DNA from: Gp7-AA10 sp035516895
Lineage (GTDB): Bacteria; Acidobacteriota; Thermoanaerobaculia; Gp7-AA8
Length of the DNA: 50,767 nt
Assembly (NCBI GenBank): GCA_035516895.1
Contig: DATIZY010000133.1
Span: 1 to 50,767, forward strand
Reading direction: 5' to 3'
The number at the start of each line of letters is the position of its first letter. Position 1 is the stretch's first letter. A program made the translations under genes and the position numbers. This document shows positions 43,853 to 50,767 of the stretch, one piece after another. The notes beneath the pieces were generated by a model. It did no database searches and was not told where the DNA came from. It saw only the letters and a list, made by a program, of their open reading frames with translations.

Positions 43853-43889
43853 CATTCCGAGAAGCGATTCGACGAAAGATCTCGGGATG
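43853..43889. repeat. Hairpin element CATTCCGAGA...TCTCGGGATG
   Basis: Ten-base arms CATTCCGAGA (43853-43862) and TCTCGGGATG (43880-43889), one mismatch, with a 17-base loop rich in GCGATTCGACGAAAGA. It fills the gap between fur and the FTR1 gene. It resembles extragenic repeats I know from other GC-rich bacterial genomes; there is only this copy in the window. Confidence 0.6.
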
Positions 43890-43905
43890 ACAACAGAGGC
43901 CACCC

Positions 43906-44664
43906 ATGATTCCCGCACTCATCATTGTTTTTCGTGAAGGTTTTGAGGCGTTTCTTTCCGTTGCAATCATCCTTGCCTATTTGCGGAAAACGGACCGGCA
44001 CTGGCTGATTCCCAGCGTCTACTGGGGCATCGTTGCGTCGATCATCGCTAGCTTCGCGCTCGGCTGGGAGCTGATGCGCGTGAACCAGTCGCTGTGGGAG
44101 GGCGTGCTGGGCATCGTCGCGGCAGTGCTCGTCGCCACGTTCGTCATTCACGTCTGGCGCACCGCTCCGCGCCTGAAGCGCGACATGGAGAAACAGCTGG
44201 AAGTCGCGTCGGGTCACACGTCGCGCGGCCTGGCGATCGCCGCCGTCTTCGGCTTCACCGTGCTCATGGTCACGCGCGAAGGCATGGAAACGGCGCTGAT
44301 GCTCATCCAGGTCCGCACCGGCCGCTTCATCCTCGGCTCGTTTCTGGGGATCGGCGCCGCGGCGCTGATGTCGTGGGCGTGGGCGCATTACGGCCACCGC
44401 ATCAACATCAAGCGCTTCTTCCAGGTCACCGGGATGTTCCTGCTGCTGTTCGCGCTGCAGATCGTCTTCTATTCGATTCACGAGTTTTCGGAAGCCGGCG
44501 TGCTGCCCGACAGCGAAGCGATCCACACGGCGACCGAGCCCTTCTCGCCCGTCGGCGTTTACGGCAAATGGTTCTCGGTGCTGATGGTCGGCATCTGCGC
44601 GATCTGGCTGATCACGATGTCGATGAAAGATCGGCTGGAACGCTCTCGCGAACTCGCGCGATGA
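43906..44664 (+). CDS. FTR1-family iron permease
   Basis: 252 residues with seven predicted membrane helices. Both iron-binding REXXE motifs are present: REGFE at 10-14 and REGME at 124-128. Bacterial homologues (EfeU/FTR1) import iron. It lies behind fur, so control by that repressor is likely. No EfeO or EfeB partner is in the window. The last 53 bases overlap the 3' end of gltX on the opposite strand. Confidence 0.93.
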   Translation: MIPALIIVFREGFEAFLSVAIILAYLRKTDRHWLIPSVYWGIVASIIASFALGWELMRVNQSLWEGVLGIVAAVLVATFVIHVWRTAPRLKRDMEKQLEVASGHTSRGLAIAAVFGFTVLMVTREGMETALMLIQVRTGRFILGSFLGIGAAALMSWAWAHYGHRINIKRFFQVTGMFLLLFALQIVFYSIHEFSEAGVLPDSEAIHTATEPFSPVGVYGKWFSVLMVGICAIWLITMSMKDRLERSRELAR

Positions 44665-46021
44665 GCCGGTCGAGGCGCCGCAGCGTGCGATCGCGGCCCA
44701 ACACGACCGCGACGTCGAACACCGGCGGTGACGCGCCCCGCCCGGTCAGCGCGAGCCGCAGCGGATGGATCAGCTTTCCGGCGCCGATTCCGCGCCGCTC
44801 GGCGACGGCGCGCACGGCCTGCTCCGTCGCGACGATGTCGAACGGTTCGGTTGACGCCAGCGCCTCGCGCATTTCGCGAAGGCCATCCCCGAGGCCGTCG
44901 CCTTTGAGGTGCTTCTTCGCGGCGTCGGCTTCGTATTCGATCGCACCGTCGCTCGCGAAGTAGAACGCCATCTGCTCCGCCATTTCGCGCAGCGTGCGCG
45001 CGCGCTTGCGGTAGAGATCGATGAGCGCCGCCGGAACATTGGCATCCGGCAGGAACGCTCGAAGGTGCGGCAGGATCTCTTCCGGCGTCATCCGCATCAG
45101 GTACTGCCCGTTGATCCACAGCAGCTTCTCGACGTCGAACATCGCCGGCGCTTTGTGGACCTCCGCCAGATCGAACATCGATGCCGCTTCCTGTTTCGCG
45201 AAAATCTCGCGATCGCCGCCCGGCGACCAGCCGAGGAGCGTGAGGAAGTTGAAGAGCGCCTCGGGGAGGATCCCCATCTCGCGGTATTCCTCGGCCGACG
45301 TCGCGCCGCTGCGCTTGCTGAGGCGCTTGCGATCGGGACCGAGGATCAGGGGGAGGTGGGCGAAGACGGGAGGCTCGGACCCGAAGGCGCGAAACAGCAG
45401 CACGTGCTTGGGCGTGTTGGAAAGGTGGTCGTCGCCGCGCGCAACGTGCGTGATCTCCATGTCGATATCGTCCACGACGACCGACAGGTGGTACGTCGGA
45501 TAGCCGTCGGAGCGAAGCAGCACGAAATCGTCGAGCAGCTCCGCTTCGAAGTGGACGTCGCCGCGAATGAGATCGTGAAAATCGATCGCGCCCGAGCCCA
45601 CCTTGAAGCGAATGATGTGCGGTGTGTCGCTCGGCGCGATGGTCAGCGTCCGGCACCGGCCGGAGTAGCGATACGCGATGCCCGCTTTCTCCGCGGCGAG
45701 CCGCTCTGCATCGAGCTCCTCGACCGTGCAGTAGCAGCGATAGGCGCTCCCGCGCCGCACGAGCTCCTCGGCGCGCTCGCGATAGCGGGCGAGGCGGTCG
45801 CTCTGGTAGACCGGCCCCTCATCCCAGTCGATGCCCAGCCAGTGCAGTGAGCTGACGATCTGCTCCGCGTGGTGCTGCCGGGAGCGCTCGACGTCCGTAT
45901 CTTCAATGCGCAGCAGCATTTTGCCGCCATAGTGTCGGGCGTGCAGGAGATTGAAAATCGCCGTCCGAGCGCCGCCGACGTGGAGGTAGCCGGTCGGAGA
46001 AGGAGCAAACCGGAGCTTCAT
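44612..46021 (-). CDS. gltX: Glutamyl-tRNA synthetase
   Basis: 469 residues, class I. HIGH-type motif SPTGYLHVGGARTAIFN near 8-24, zinc-less connective region, the KRLSKRSGA (KMSKS) loop near 238, and the C-terminal anticodon-binding helices. It could be discriminating or not; the genome may also need GatCAB (YqeY is at 35941). The ATG at 46021 matches homologues. The 53-base tail-to-tail overlap with FTR1 encodes GltX residues beyond the conserved core (RRLDRLIARV). Confidence 0.96.
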   Translation of the reverse strand: MKLRFAPSPTGYLHVGGARTAIFNLLHARHYGGKMLLRIEDTDVERSRQHHAEQIVSSLHWLGIDWDEGPVYQSDRLARYRERAEELVRRGSAYRCYCTVEELDAERLAAEKAGIAYRYSGRCRTLTIAPSDTPHIIRFKVGSGAIDFHDLIRGDVHFEAELLDDFVLLRSDGYPTYHLSVVVDDIDMEITHVARGDDHLSNTPKHVLLFRAFGSEPPVFAHLPLILGPDRKRLSKRSGATSAEEYREMGILPEALFNFLTLLGWSPGGDREIFAKQEAASMFDLAEVHKAPAMFDVEKLLWINGQYLMRMTPEEILPHLRAFLPDANVPAALIDLYRKRARTLREMAEQMAFYFASDGAIEYEADAAKKHLKGDGLGDGLREMREALASTEPFDIVATEQAVRAVAERRGIGAGKLIHPLRLALTGRGASPPVFDVAVVLGRDRTLRRLDRLIARVRESVPADLSSTS

Positions 46022-46051
46022 GGCGTTGACACATTACAATCGAAGCGCAGC

Positions 46052-46441
46052 ATGCGAAAGTCTCGTGGCTTCTCCCTCATCGAGGTGATGGTCGCCATCG
46101 TCATCCTCGGCATCGTGATCACGACGACGATCAGCATGTTCGCGGAGCGGCAGAAACGGCTCAAGCAGGCGAACGAGACAATCCTCGCGTACCAGGCCCT
46201 GGCGAACGAGGCGGAGATCTGGCGGCGGATCGATTTCGCGTCGCTCGACGGGCAGCCGCCGGTCTTTCAATCCGATCTGACCATTCTCGCGCCGCTCGCG
46301 CCGTACACGACCGCCGTTCGCATCGATACGACGCGTCCGGACACGAAAAACATCACCCTCACCGTGCGATGGAGCAGCGCGCAGCGGACGGCGAAGCTCG
46401 GTATCGTGCGCGTCGACACCGGAGGGTCGTCGCTGTGGTGA
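46052..46441 (+). CDS. Type IV pilin-like protein (prepilin, PilV/GspI-like)
   Basis: 129 residues from the ATG at 46052. The short basic leader MRKSRG is followed by the prepilin cleavage site and helix FSLIEVMVAIVILGIVITTTI, with Glu at +5. The rest is a small beta domain. The overlapping order of three such genes is that of a minor pilin or pseudopilin operon. The longer frame 5' runs antisense through gltX and is not coding. Confidence 0.9.
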   Translation: MRKSRGFSLIEVMVAIVILGIVITTTISMFAERQKRLKQANETILAYQALANEAEIWRRIDFASLDGQPPVFQSDLTILAPLAPYTTAVRIDTTRPDTKNITLTVRWSSAQRTAKLGIVRVDTGGSSLW

Positions 46442-46932
46442 ACGATCGCCGCGGTTACACGCTCCTCGAAGTCGTCGTGTCGCTAGCGGTGTTCGGCATC
46501 TTCCTGCTGATCATCGCCGTCGTCACCGCCGACATGCGCGCAAACGAGAAGCGATATCCGATCAACTACATGGCCCATCCGGAAGTCAGCGCGGTGATGG
46601 CGAGGATGCGCAAGGACATCTTCGACACGAAGTACTACCCGGCGGAGTTCCAGGGATACCAGCAGACGCCGAAGACGCTCATCCTCTACACGCTGAAGCA
46701 GACGGGCTTCGGCAACACGGTCGTCTGGGATTTCCGCACGAGCGGCGAGGTGCACCGCAAGGAATTCAACGCGACCGAGCTGACGGCCGACTGGGCCGCG
46801 CACGGGCTTCCCGACTTCACCATCGGCTCCTACACACTCACGACCGGCCAGGACGCGGTGCGCATCTCCGCGACGGACGATCAGAAACGGCTTGCCATCG
46901 ATGAAATCTTCGTTCCGCGCCCGCACAATTGA
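46435..46932 (+). CDS. Type IV pilin-like protein (PilW/GspJ-like)
   Basis: 165 residues from the GTG at 46435 (GGAGG nine bases upstream; a second GTG at 46438 is possible). Leader VVNDRRG, then the prepilin helix YTLLEVVVSLAVFGIFLLIIAVV with Glu at +5. The mature part has MARMRKDIFDTKYYP and IDEIFVPRP, as in GspJ/PilW minor pilins. It overlaps the previous gene and its stop is followed by heptamer locus H. Confidence 0.88.
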   Translation: MVNDRRGYTLLEVVVSLAVFGIFLLIIAVVTADMRANEKRYPINYMAHPEVSAVMARMRKDIFDTKYYPAEFQGYQQTPKTLILYTLKQTGFGNTVVWDFRTSGEVHRKEFNATELTADWAAHGLPDFTIGSYTLTTGQDAVRISATDDQKRLAIDEIFVPRPHN

Positions 46933-47359
46933 GCGAGCGGCGAACTCGCCCCGCACGCTTTTCGCCGCTCGCCGCTCGCCCGGCCAGCGGGGTTACGTCC
47001 TCATCTCGGCGATCGCGCTGGCCGTTCTCTACTTCGGCTTGATGCAGCTGATGCTGATCGACTCGTCCCGCGCGCTGCGGGAGGCGCAGCAGTTTCGCGC
47101 GCGCATCGTCGCGTCTGCGCTCGCCGAAAACGGGGCCGAGCTCGCCGCCGCGGACATGGTGAAGTCGCCGCGCGGAAGTGCGTCGTACGAAGACGATCAG
47201 GGGAAGATGACGGGCGCGATCACCGTCAGCGGAAACGATTTCGAGATCAACGCCAAGGGCGATGCGGCCGGCGTAATTCCGGCGAGCGCGACGGTACGCG
47301 TACAGGGACGGATCATCGGCACGCACATCGCGGTCGATTACACCTTCCACTCGCAGTAA
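46901..47359 (+). CDS. Pilus-assembly-like protein (PilX-type) with repeat-derived N-terminus
   Basis: 152 residues from the ATG at 46901 (TTG at 46892 also possible). Residues about 11-27 (ERAANSPRTLFAARRSP) are encoded by heptamer locus H; then RGYVLISAIALAVLYFGLMQLML is a membrane helix like that of PilX/GspK-type minor pilins, followed by a beta domain. No ATG, GTG or TTG lies between the array and the helix, so the array must be translated. The gene overlaps the previous one by 32 bases. Confidence 0.75.
   Translation: MKSSFRARTIERAANSPRTLFAARRSPGQRGYVLISAIALAVLYFGLMQLMLIDSSRALREAQQFRARIVASALAENGAELAAADMVKSPRGSASYEDDQGKMTGAITVSGNDFEINAKGDAAGVIPASATVRVQGRIIGTHIAVDYTFHSQ
46933..46979. repeat. 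GCGAGCG heptamer pair at gene junction (locus H)
   Basis: Left arm GCGAGCG, GCGAACT (46933-46946); right arm CGCTCGC, CGCTCGC (46966-46979). Short arms of the same unit class as loci D to F but a different spacer. It lies after the stop of one pilin-like gene and inside the N-terminal codons of the next. Confidence 0.8.
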
Positions 47360-47368
47360 AATCCCCCC

Positions 47369-47560
47369 ATGGGCGGCAACGCGCGCGAGCACGTCAAAGA
47401 CAAGGGCTTCTGGGACGGCGGCACGGGCCGTCACGGCAAGAACGATCAGTCGGGCGGACGCGCCAGCGGAGCGCCGGGGAGCGGCCTTCCGAGCAGGGTC
47501 GGCGTGAACGTCGATCTCGAGTTCCCGGACACCGAAGAGCGTCAGGAGCCGAAACGCTGA
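47369..47560 (+). CDS. Small basic hypothetical protein
   Basis: 63 residues (MGGNAREHVKDKGFWDGGTG, Gly- and charge-rich), without signal peptide or membrane helix. Starts nine bases after the pilin-like gene. Composition suggests a disordered protein. I recognise no family; support is the tight spacing and the codon use like its neighbours. Confidence 0.55.
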   Translation: MGGNAREHVKDKGFWDGGTGRHGKNDQSGGRASGAPGSGLPSRVGVNVDLEFPDTEERQEPKR

Positions 47561-47628
47561 CTGAAACCGAACCGCAAACCGGAGACAGCACCGGCAGCCG
47601 CCGCATCGGATTCGGCGGATGGTGGTGG

Positions 47629-48027
47629 GTGGCGACCGCGGCGATCGTCTTTCTCGCGCTGTGGGGCTGGCGCGAGCTCGGGATGCGCGCGTCGGGCGAG
47701 CGCGTCGCGTCGCGCGACGCCGAGATCCGGCAACTGCGCCAGGAAAACGAAATGCTCCGCGGACAGCTGGCGCGCCTCAATCACGAGCTGACCACCGGCA
47801 GCTTCTTTGCGGTCAGCACTCCGCCCAACGTCGCAGCGCGCGTTCTCGTCGATCCGCAGCAGCGCGCGTTCATCGTAGTCCTTGCGCCGCAGGGCTCGTA
47901 CGACCTCGCGCTGAACGGGCAGAAGATCGCCGCGATCGACGTGCCGCGCTCGGGCCAGCGCACGATGCTGCTCGAGCATCTCCCGCCGCAGGCTGACATC
48001 GAAGAGTTCTCGCTCCAGGCGAGATGA
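47629..48027 (+). CDS. Membrane-anchored coiled-coil hypothetical protein (possible RskA-like)
   Basis: 132 residues from the GTG at 47629: a membrane helix (VATAAIVFLALWGW), a short coiled coil (RDAEIRQLRQENEMLRGQLARLN), then a C-terminal beta domain (ARVLVDPQQRAFIVVLAPQG) resembling the extracytoplasmic part of anti-sigma factor RskA. The coding-like frame continues upstream without a canonical start to a CTG at 47557 that overlaps the previous stop (CTGA), so the real start may be there. No sigma factor gene is adjacent. Confidence 0.7.
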   Translation: MATAAIVFLALWGWRELGMRASGERVASRDAEIRQLRQENEMLRGQLARLNHELTTGSFFAVSTPPNVAARVLVDPQQRAFIVVLAPQGSYDLALNGQKIAAIDVPRSGQRTMLLEHLPPQADIEEFSLQAR

Positions 48028-48042
48028 TCGTACAGCCGCGTC

Positions 48043-48813
48043 CTACAAACCGATGATGTTGTAGCCGCAGTCGACGTACATCACTTCGCCGGTGATCGCC
48101 GACGACATCGACGAGCAGAGAAAAAGCGCGGCGTCGCCGATTTCCTCGAGCTTCACATTGCGGCGCAGGGGCGCTTTTTCCGCGGCGTACTTCAGCATGT
48201 CGGTGAAGCCGCGCACGCCGCGGGCGGCGAGCGTGTTGACAGGTCCCGCGGAGATCGCGTTCACGCGAATATTTTGGGGCCCCAGGTCGGCGGCGAGGTA
48301 GCGAACGGTCGCCTCGAGCGACGCCTTCGCCACGCCCATCACGTTGTAGCCGAGGACCGCTTTGACGGCGCCGTAGTAGGTCATGGCGAGAACCGATCCG
48401 CCTCCGGCCTTCTCCATCAGCGGCGCCGCGGCGCGTGTCAGGCCGACGAGCGAATACGCCGAGATGTCGTGTGCGGTGCGGAAGCCGTTCCGCGTCGTCT
48501 TCACGAATTCGTTTTCCATGTCCTCGCGCGGCGCGAACGCGACCGAGTGCACGAGCACGTCGAGCTTGCCGAACGCTTCGCCGACGCTCTTGAAGACCTT
48601 GTCGATCTCTTCGTCGGACGTGACGTCGCACGGCAGGAGCAGCGATCCGGAGACCGTCGATGTCAGCTCCTCGACGCTCTCCTTCAGTCGTTCGCCCTGA
48701 TACGTGAACGCGAGGCGCATCCCGTTTGTCGCGAATGTCTGCGCGATCGCCCAGGCGATCGATCGCTTGTTGGCGACGCCGAAAATGATTCCGGTTTTCC
48801 CTTCAAGAAGCAC
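48043..48813 (-). CDS. fabI: Enoyl-ACP reductase FabI
   Basis: 256 residues. FabI reduces enoyl-ACP with NADH in type II fatty-acid synthesis and is the triclosan-target family. The N-terminal GIIFGVANKRSIAWAIA, SVAFAPRE, and the catalytic pair in YNVMGVAK (Tyr and Lys six residues apart) are intact. The start overlaps the 3' end of the DUF5996 gene by 11 bases. Confidence 0.96.
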   Translation of the reverse strand: MLLEGKTGIIFGVANKRSIAWAIAQTFATNGMRLAFTYQGERLKESVEELTSTVSGSLLLPCDVTSDEEIDKVFKSVGEAFGKLDVLVHSVAFAPREDMENEFVKTTRNGFRTAHDISAYSLVGLTRAAAPLMEKAGGGSVLAMTYYGAVKAVLGYNVMGVAKASLEATVRYLAADLGPQNIRVNAISAGPVNTLAARGVRGFTDMLKYAAEKAPLRRNVKLEEIGDAALFLCSSMSSAITGEVMYVDCGYNIIGL

Positions 48814-49699
48814 GTTCGAGCTCCTGCAGCGGCCACTGCGCGAGCTCGGCGCCGGCCTCGTAAGTTGATTGACAAAACTCCGTCAGCATCTGCTCCGGAT
48901 CGCGCGACGCGCGCACGGCTTCGTACGGCAGGATGAATTCGTGCAGCTCGTCGCTCCACGATGCGGCAGACGGCTCCACTTTTGCGCGCGAGAATCCGGC
49001 CGGCTCGGGATAAGCGTACGCATAATACGACGCGTCGAGTCCCTGCCCGCCCGGCCACCAGCCGACGCTCGAGCATTCGTGCGAATACGCTTCCTGAATC
49101 ATCGAATCGGGCGCACCCGGAACGGGCGGATGCTTCGGGGCGCGGCGGCCGGAGAATCGCGACACCGCCAGATCGAAGCTGCCCCAGAAAAAATGCACCG
49201 GACTCACCTTGCCCGTGAACCGCGCGCGGAACGCTTTCATCACCTCGGACGAGCAAACGAGCGCGCGCCAGAAGCGCTGAGCGGCATCGGCGTCGTACGA
49301 GTGATGCTCGCGATCGTCTTCGAATCGGACGGGATCGGCGACTTCGGACGGCCGTGTGTTGATCGACACATCGATGCCCAGCTCGCCCAGGGCGCTGATG
49401 GCGCGGCCGTAAAACTCGGCGACGCTCATCGGCCGCAGCGCGAAGTCGCGGCGATCGCCGTCGCTCGTGACGATCTTCAGCCGGTGTGCAAGAAAATCGA
49501 AGTCGATCTCGAAGGTGCCGTTGCGGTCGGGAATCGGCGACGTGCCGAGACCGCGCGAAGTCACGTAGAGGGGGACGTTCCACCAGTGATTCACGCGCGG
49601 CGTCTTCGCCATGCGGATCTTGCCGGCGACCTGCGTCCACATGTGAAGCGTCGCGCACGTGTCGCTCCAATCGGCGTACGGAAGTGCCGGCCATTGCAT
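48803..49699 (-). CDS. DUF5996 family protein
   Basis: 298 residues from the ATG at 49699 (MQWPALPYADWSDTCATLHMW), matching the DUF5996 start; also TPRVNHWWNVPLYVTSRGLGTSPIP, FDFLAHRL and SPVHFFWGSFDLAVSRFSG. Function unknown, cytoplasmic. The open frame continues upstream through heptamer locus I (QPSTGNRQPST), but that stretch is repeat-encoded and not conserved. Confidence 0.9.
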   Translation of the reverse strand: MQWPALPYADWSDTCATLHMWTQVAGKIRMAKTPRVNHWWNVPLYVTSRGLGTSPIPDRNGTFEIDFDFLAHRLKIVTSDGDRRDFALRPMSVAEFYGRAISALGELGIDVSINTRPSEVADPVRFEDDREHHSYDADAAQRFWRALVCSSEVMKAFRARFTGKVSPVHFFWGSFDLAVSRFSGRRAPKHPPVPGAPDSMIQEAYSHECSSVGWWPGGQGLDASYYAYAYPEPAGFSRAKVEPSAASWSDELHEFILPYEAVRASRDPEQMLTEFCQSTYEAGAELAQWPLQELERAS

Positions 49700-49726
49700 G
49701 GAGCGCCGATCATAGCCGATGAATTT

Positions 49727-49950
49727 GGTTGACGGTTGCCGGTTCCCGGTTGACGGTTGCCGGTTGACAGCATCCGCGTTCACCCGAGCACGGATTGAAG
49801 GGAAAAACACACTCACGTCCTTCGGCGCGCCGCCAAGTCAGCAGCCGATCCGCCGGAACGTGCAACCTCCCAGCAACTGCAACCAGCAACCCGGAAAGCG
49901 GCCAAACTGGAAAGAGCCAACAGTCAACCGATAACCGGCAACCGGCAACC
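49727..49950. repeat. GGTTGAC/GGTTGCC heptamer inverted pair (locus I)
   Basis: Left arm of six units (GGTTGAC, GGTTGCC, GGTTCCC, GGTTGAC, GGTTGCC, GGTTGAC; 49727-49768). Right arm GTCAACC, GATAACC, GGCAACC, GGCAACC (49923-49950). The 154-base spacer holds no gene. A near-perfect 15-base direct repeat, TTGA(C/T)AGCATCCGCG, occurs at 49764-49778 and 49956-49970. The element lies between two divergent genes. Confidence 0.88.
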
Positions 49951-49972
49951 GGCACTTGATAGCATCCGCGCC

Positions 49973-50767
49973 ATGAAACGAGCCCTTTGCGTCGTTGTCG
50001 CTTTCATCGCCGCCACGACCGTTTTCGCGCAGCAGAAGCGCGCGTTCACAATCGAAGATCTCTACCGAGTCAAAGGCATCAGCGATCTGGCGCTTTCGCC
50101 CGATCAGCGATCGCTCGCGTTCACCGTGAGCACGACGGATCTGCCGCGCGCGAAACGATCGACGCAGATCTGGATCATGAATGCAGACGGCTCGAATGCG
50201 CACGCGCTGACGCAGGGCAACGCCGACTCGAGCCCTCGGTTCTCGCCCGACGGAAAGGAGATCGCCTTCATTCGCGAGAACGACGGCGACACGAATCTCT
50301 TTCTCCTGCCGCTCGGCGGCGGCGAAGCGCGCCAGTTGACGCACATCTCGACCGGCGTCTCCGATCCGCTCTGGTCGCCGGACGGCAAATGGATCGCCTT
50401 CTCGACCGACGTCTATCCCGAGTGCAACGGCGATGACGCGTGCAACAAACGCATCGCCGACCGGTGGAGCAAAGGCAAGCTGCATGCGCACATGGCCGAC
50501 GCGCTGCTCTATCGCCACTGGACCGAGTGGCGCGACAGCAAAGCGACGCACGTCTGGCTCGCGGACGTCGAGAGCGGCGAGACGCACGACCTCACGCCGG
50601 GAACCGACGACTATCCACCGTTCGAGCTTGGAGGACCGCTGCAGTACGCGTTCTCGCCCGACTCGACCGAGCTCGCCGTCGCGTCGAACCACGATCCCGA
50701 TCCGCAGTCGTCGACGAACAACGATCTTTTCCTGATTTCGCTGACGACGCCGAAAGCGTCGCCGCGC
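49973..50767 (+). CDS. S9-family peptidase, N-terminal propeller (3' end beyond window)
   Basis: 265 codons from the ATG at 49973, frame open at the window edge. Signal peptide MKRALCVVVAFIAATTVFAQ. The mature part has WD40-like beta-propeller blades (DLALSPDQRSLAFTVST, SPRFSPDGKEIAFIREND, DPLWSPDGKWIAFSTD) as in prolyl oligopeptidase/acylaminoacyl-peptidase exporters. The catalytic alpha/beta-hydrolase domain would follow beyond the window, so activity cannot be judged here. Confidence 0.88.
   Translation, partial: MKRALCVVVAFIAATTVFAQQKRAFTIEDLYRVKGISDLALSPDQRSLAFTVSTTDLPRAKRSTQIWIMNADGSNAHALTQGNADSSPRFSPDGKEIAFIRENDGDTNLFLLPLGGGEARQLTHISTGVSDPLWSPDGKWIAFSTDVYPECNGDDACNKRIADRWSKGKLHAHMADALLYRHWTEWRDSKATHVWLADVESGETHDLTPGTDDYPPFELGGPLQYAFSPDSTELAVASNHDPDPQSSTNNDLFLISLTTPKASPR

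Overview
The window is GC-rich, densely coded Gram-negative DNA. Outer-membrane and envelope genes are present: a LolA-like carrier, SecD-SecF-YajC, type IV pilin-like proteins and an exported Hcp-family protein. There is no transposase, integrase, CRISPR array or phage gene. The mix of genes (orphan response regulators, LVIVD-type propeller, DUF3467, TrmFO, many DinB and TPR proteins) fits Acidobacteriota or a neighbouring deep lineage. That placement is inference; no marker gene here fixes it.

Layout: 1-5190 holds an exported Hcp-like protein (cut by the window edge), a secreted hypothetical, mnmA, a single-domain response regulator and the malic enzyme/phosphotransacetylase fusion maeB. 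5314-10320 is a minus-strand export and tRNA-modification operon (lolA-like, tgt, yajC, secD, secF). 10395-18488 carries secreted proteins, an M23 peptidase, a GHMP kinase with an unusual C-terminal extension, tRNA-Pro(GGG), DUF3467, trmFO, an Ig-like protein and a LigB-type dioxygenase. 18531-24471 has a zinc-ribbon/TPR membrane protein, a decayed SDR fragment, YceI, an SDR, a DinB protein and a cell-surface Ig-like protein. tmRNA lies at 24493-24852 on the minus strand. 24914-32918 holds DoxX, nadC and a signalling block (REC-GGDEF, HPt, a histidine kinase/OmpR pair, PDZ and propeller proteins). 33163-40672 is metabolic (cysK, MoeB-rhodanese, YqeY, pyrE, a biotin carrier, an HMG-CoA lyase-like enzyme, a thioesterase). 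40826-46021 holds a three-part phosphodiesterase/TPR protein, a Fur regulator with a 7-1-7 operator, an FTR1 iron permease and gltX. 46052-50767 holds a pilin-like triplet, small proteins, fabI, DUF5996 and the start of an S9 peptidase.

The most striking feature is a dispersed family of seven-base tandem arrays, about ten loci in 50 kb. Each locus has its own heptamer (for example GAGGACT, TGACGCC/TAACGCC, GCGAGCG, TGACAAC, GGTTGAC/GGTTGCC). Nearly all occur as two arms in inverted orientation around a short spacer. They sit at gene borders and sometimes inside genes: one lies in frame within the conserved N-terminal part of tgt, one forms the whole initiation region of trmFO, and others supply the C-terminus of NadC and the N-terminus of a pilin-like protein. 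No protein gene accompanies them, so they look like a non-autonomous element family or a slippage-driven repeat system.

Other points of interest are the kinase fusion, the phosphodiesterase fusion, the Fur box, a possible attenuator before cysK, a 28-codon leader ORF overlapping the HMG-CoA lyase start, and a 53-base convergent overlap of the FTR1 gene and gltX.
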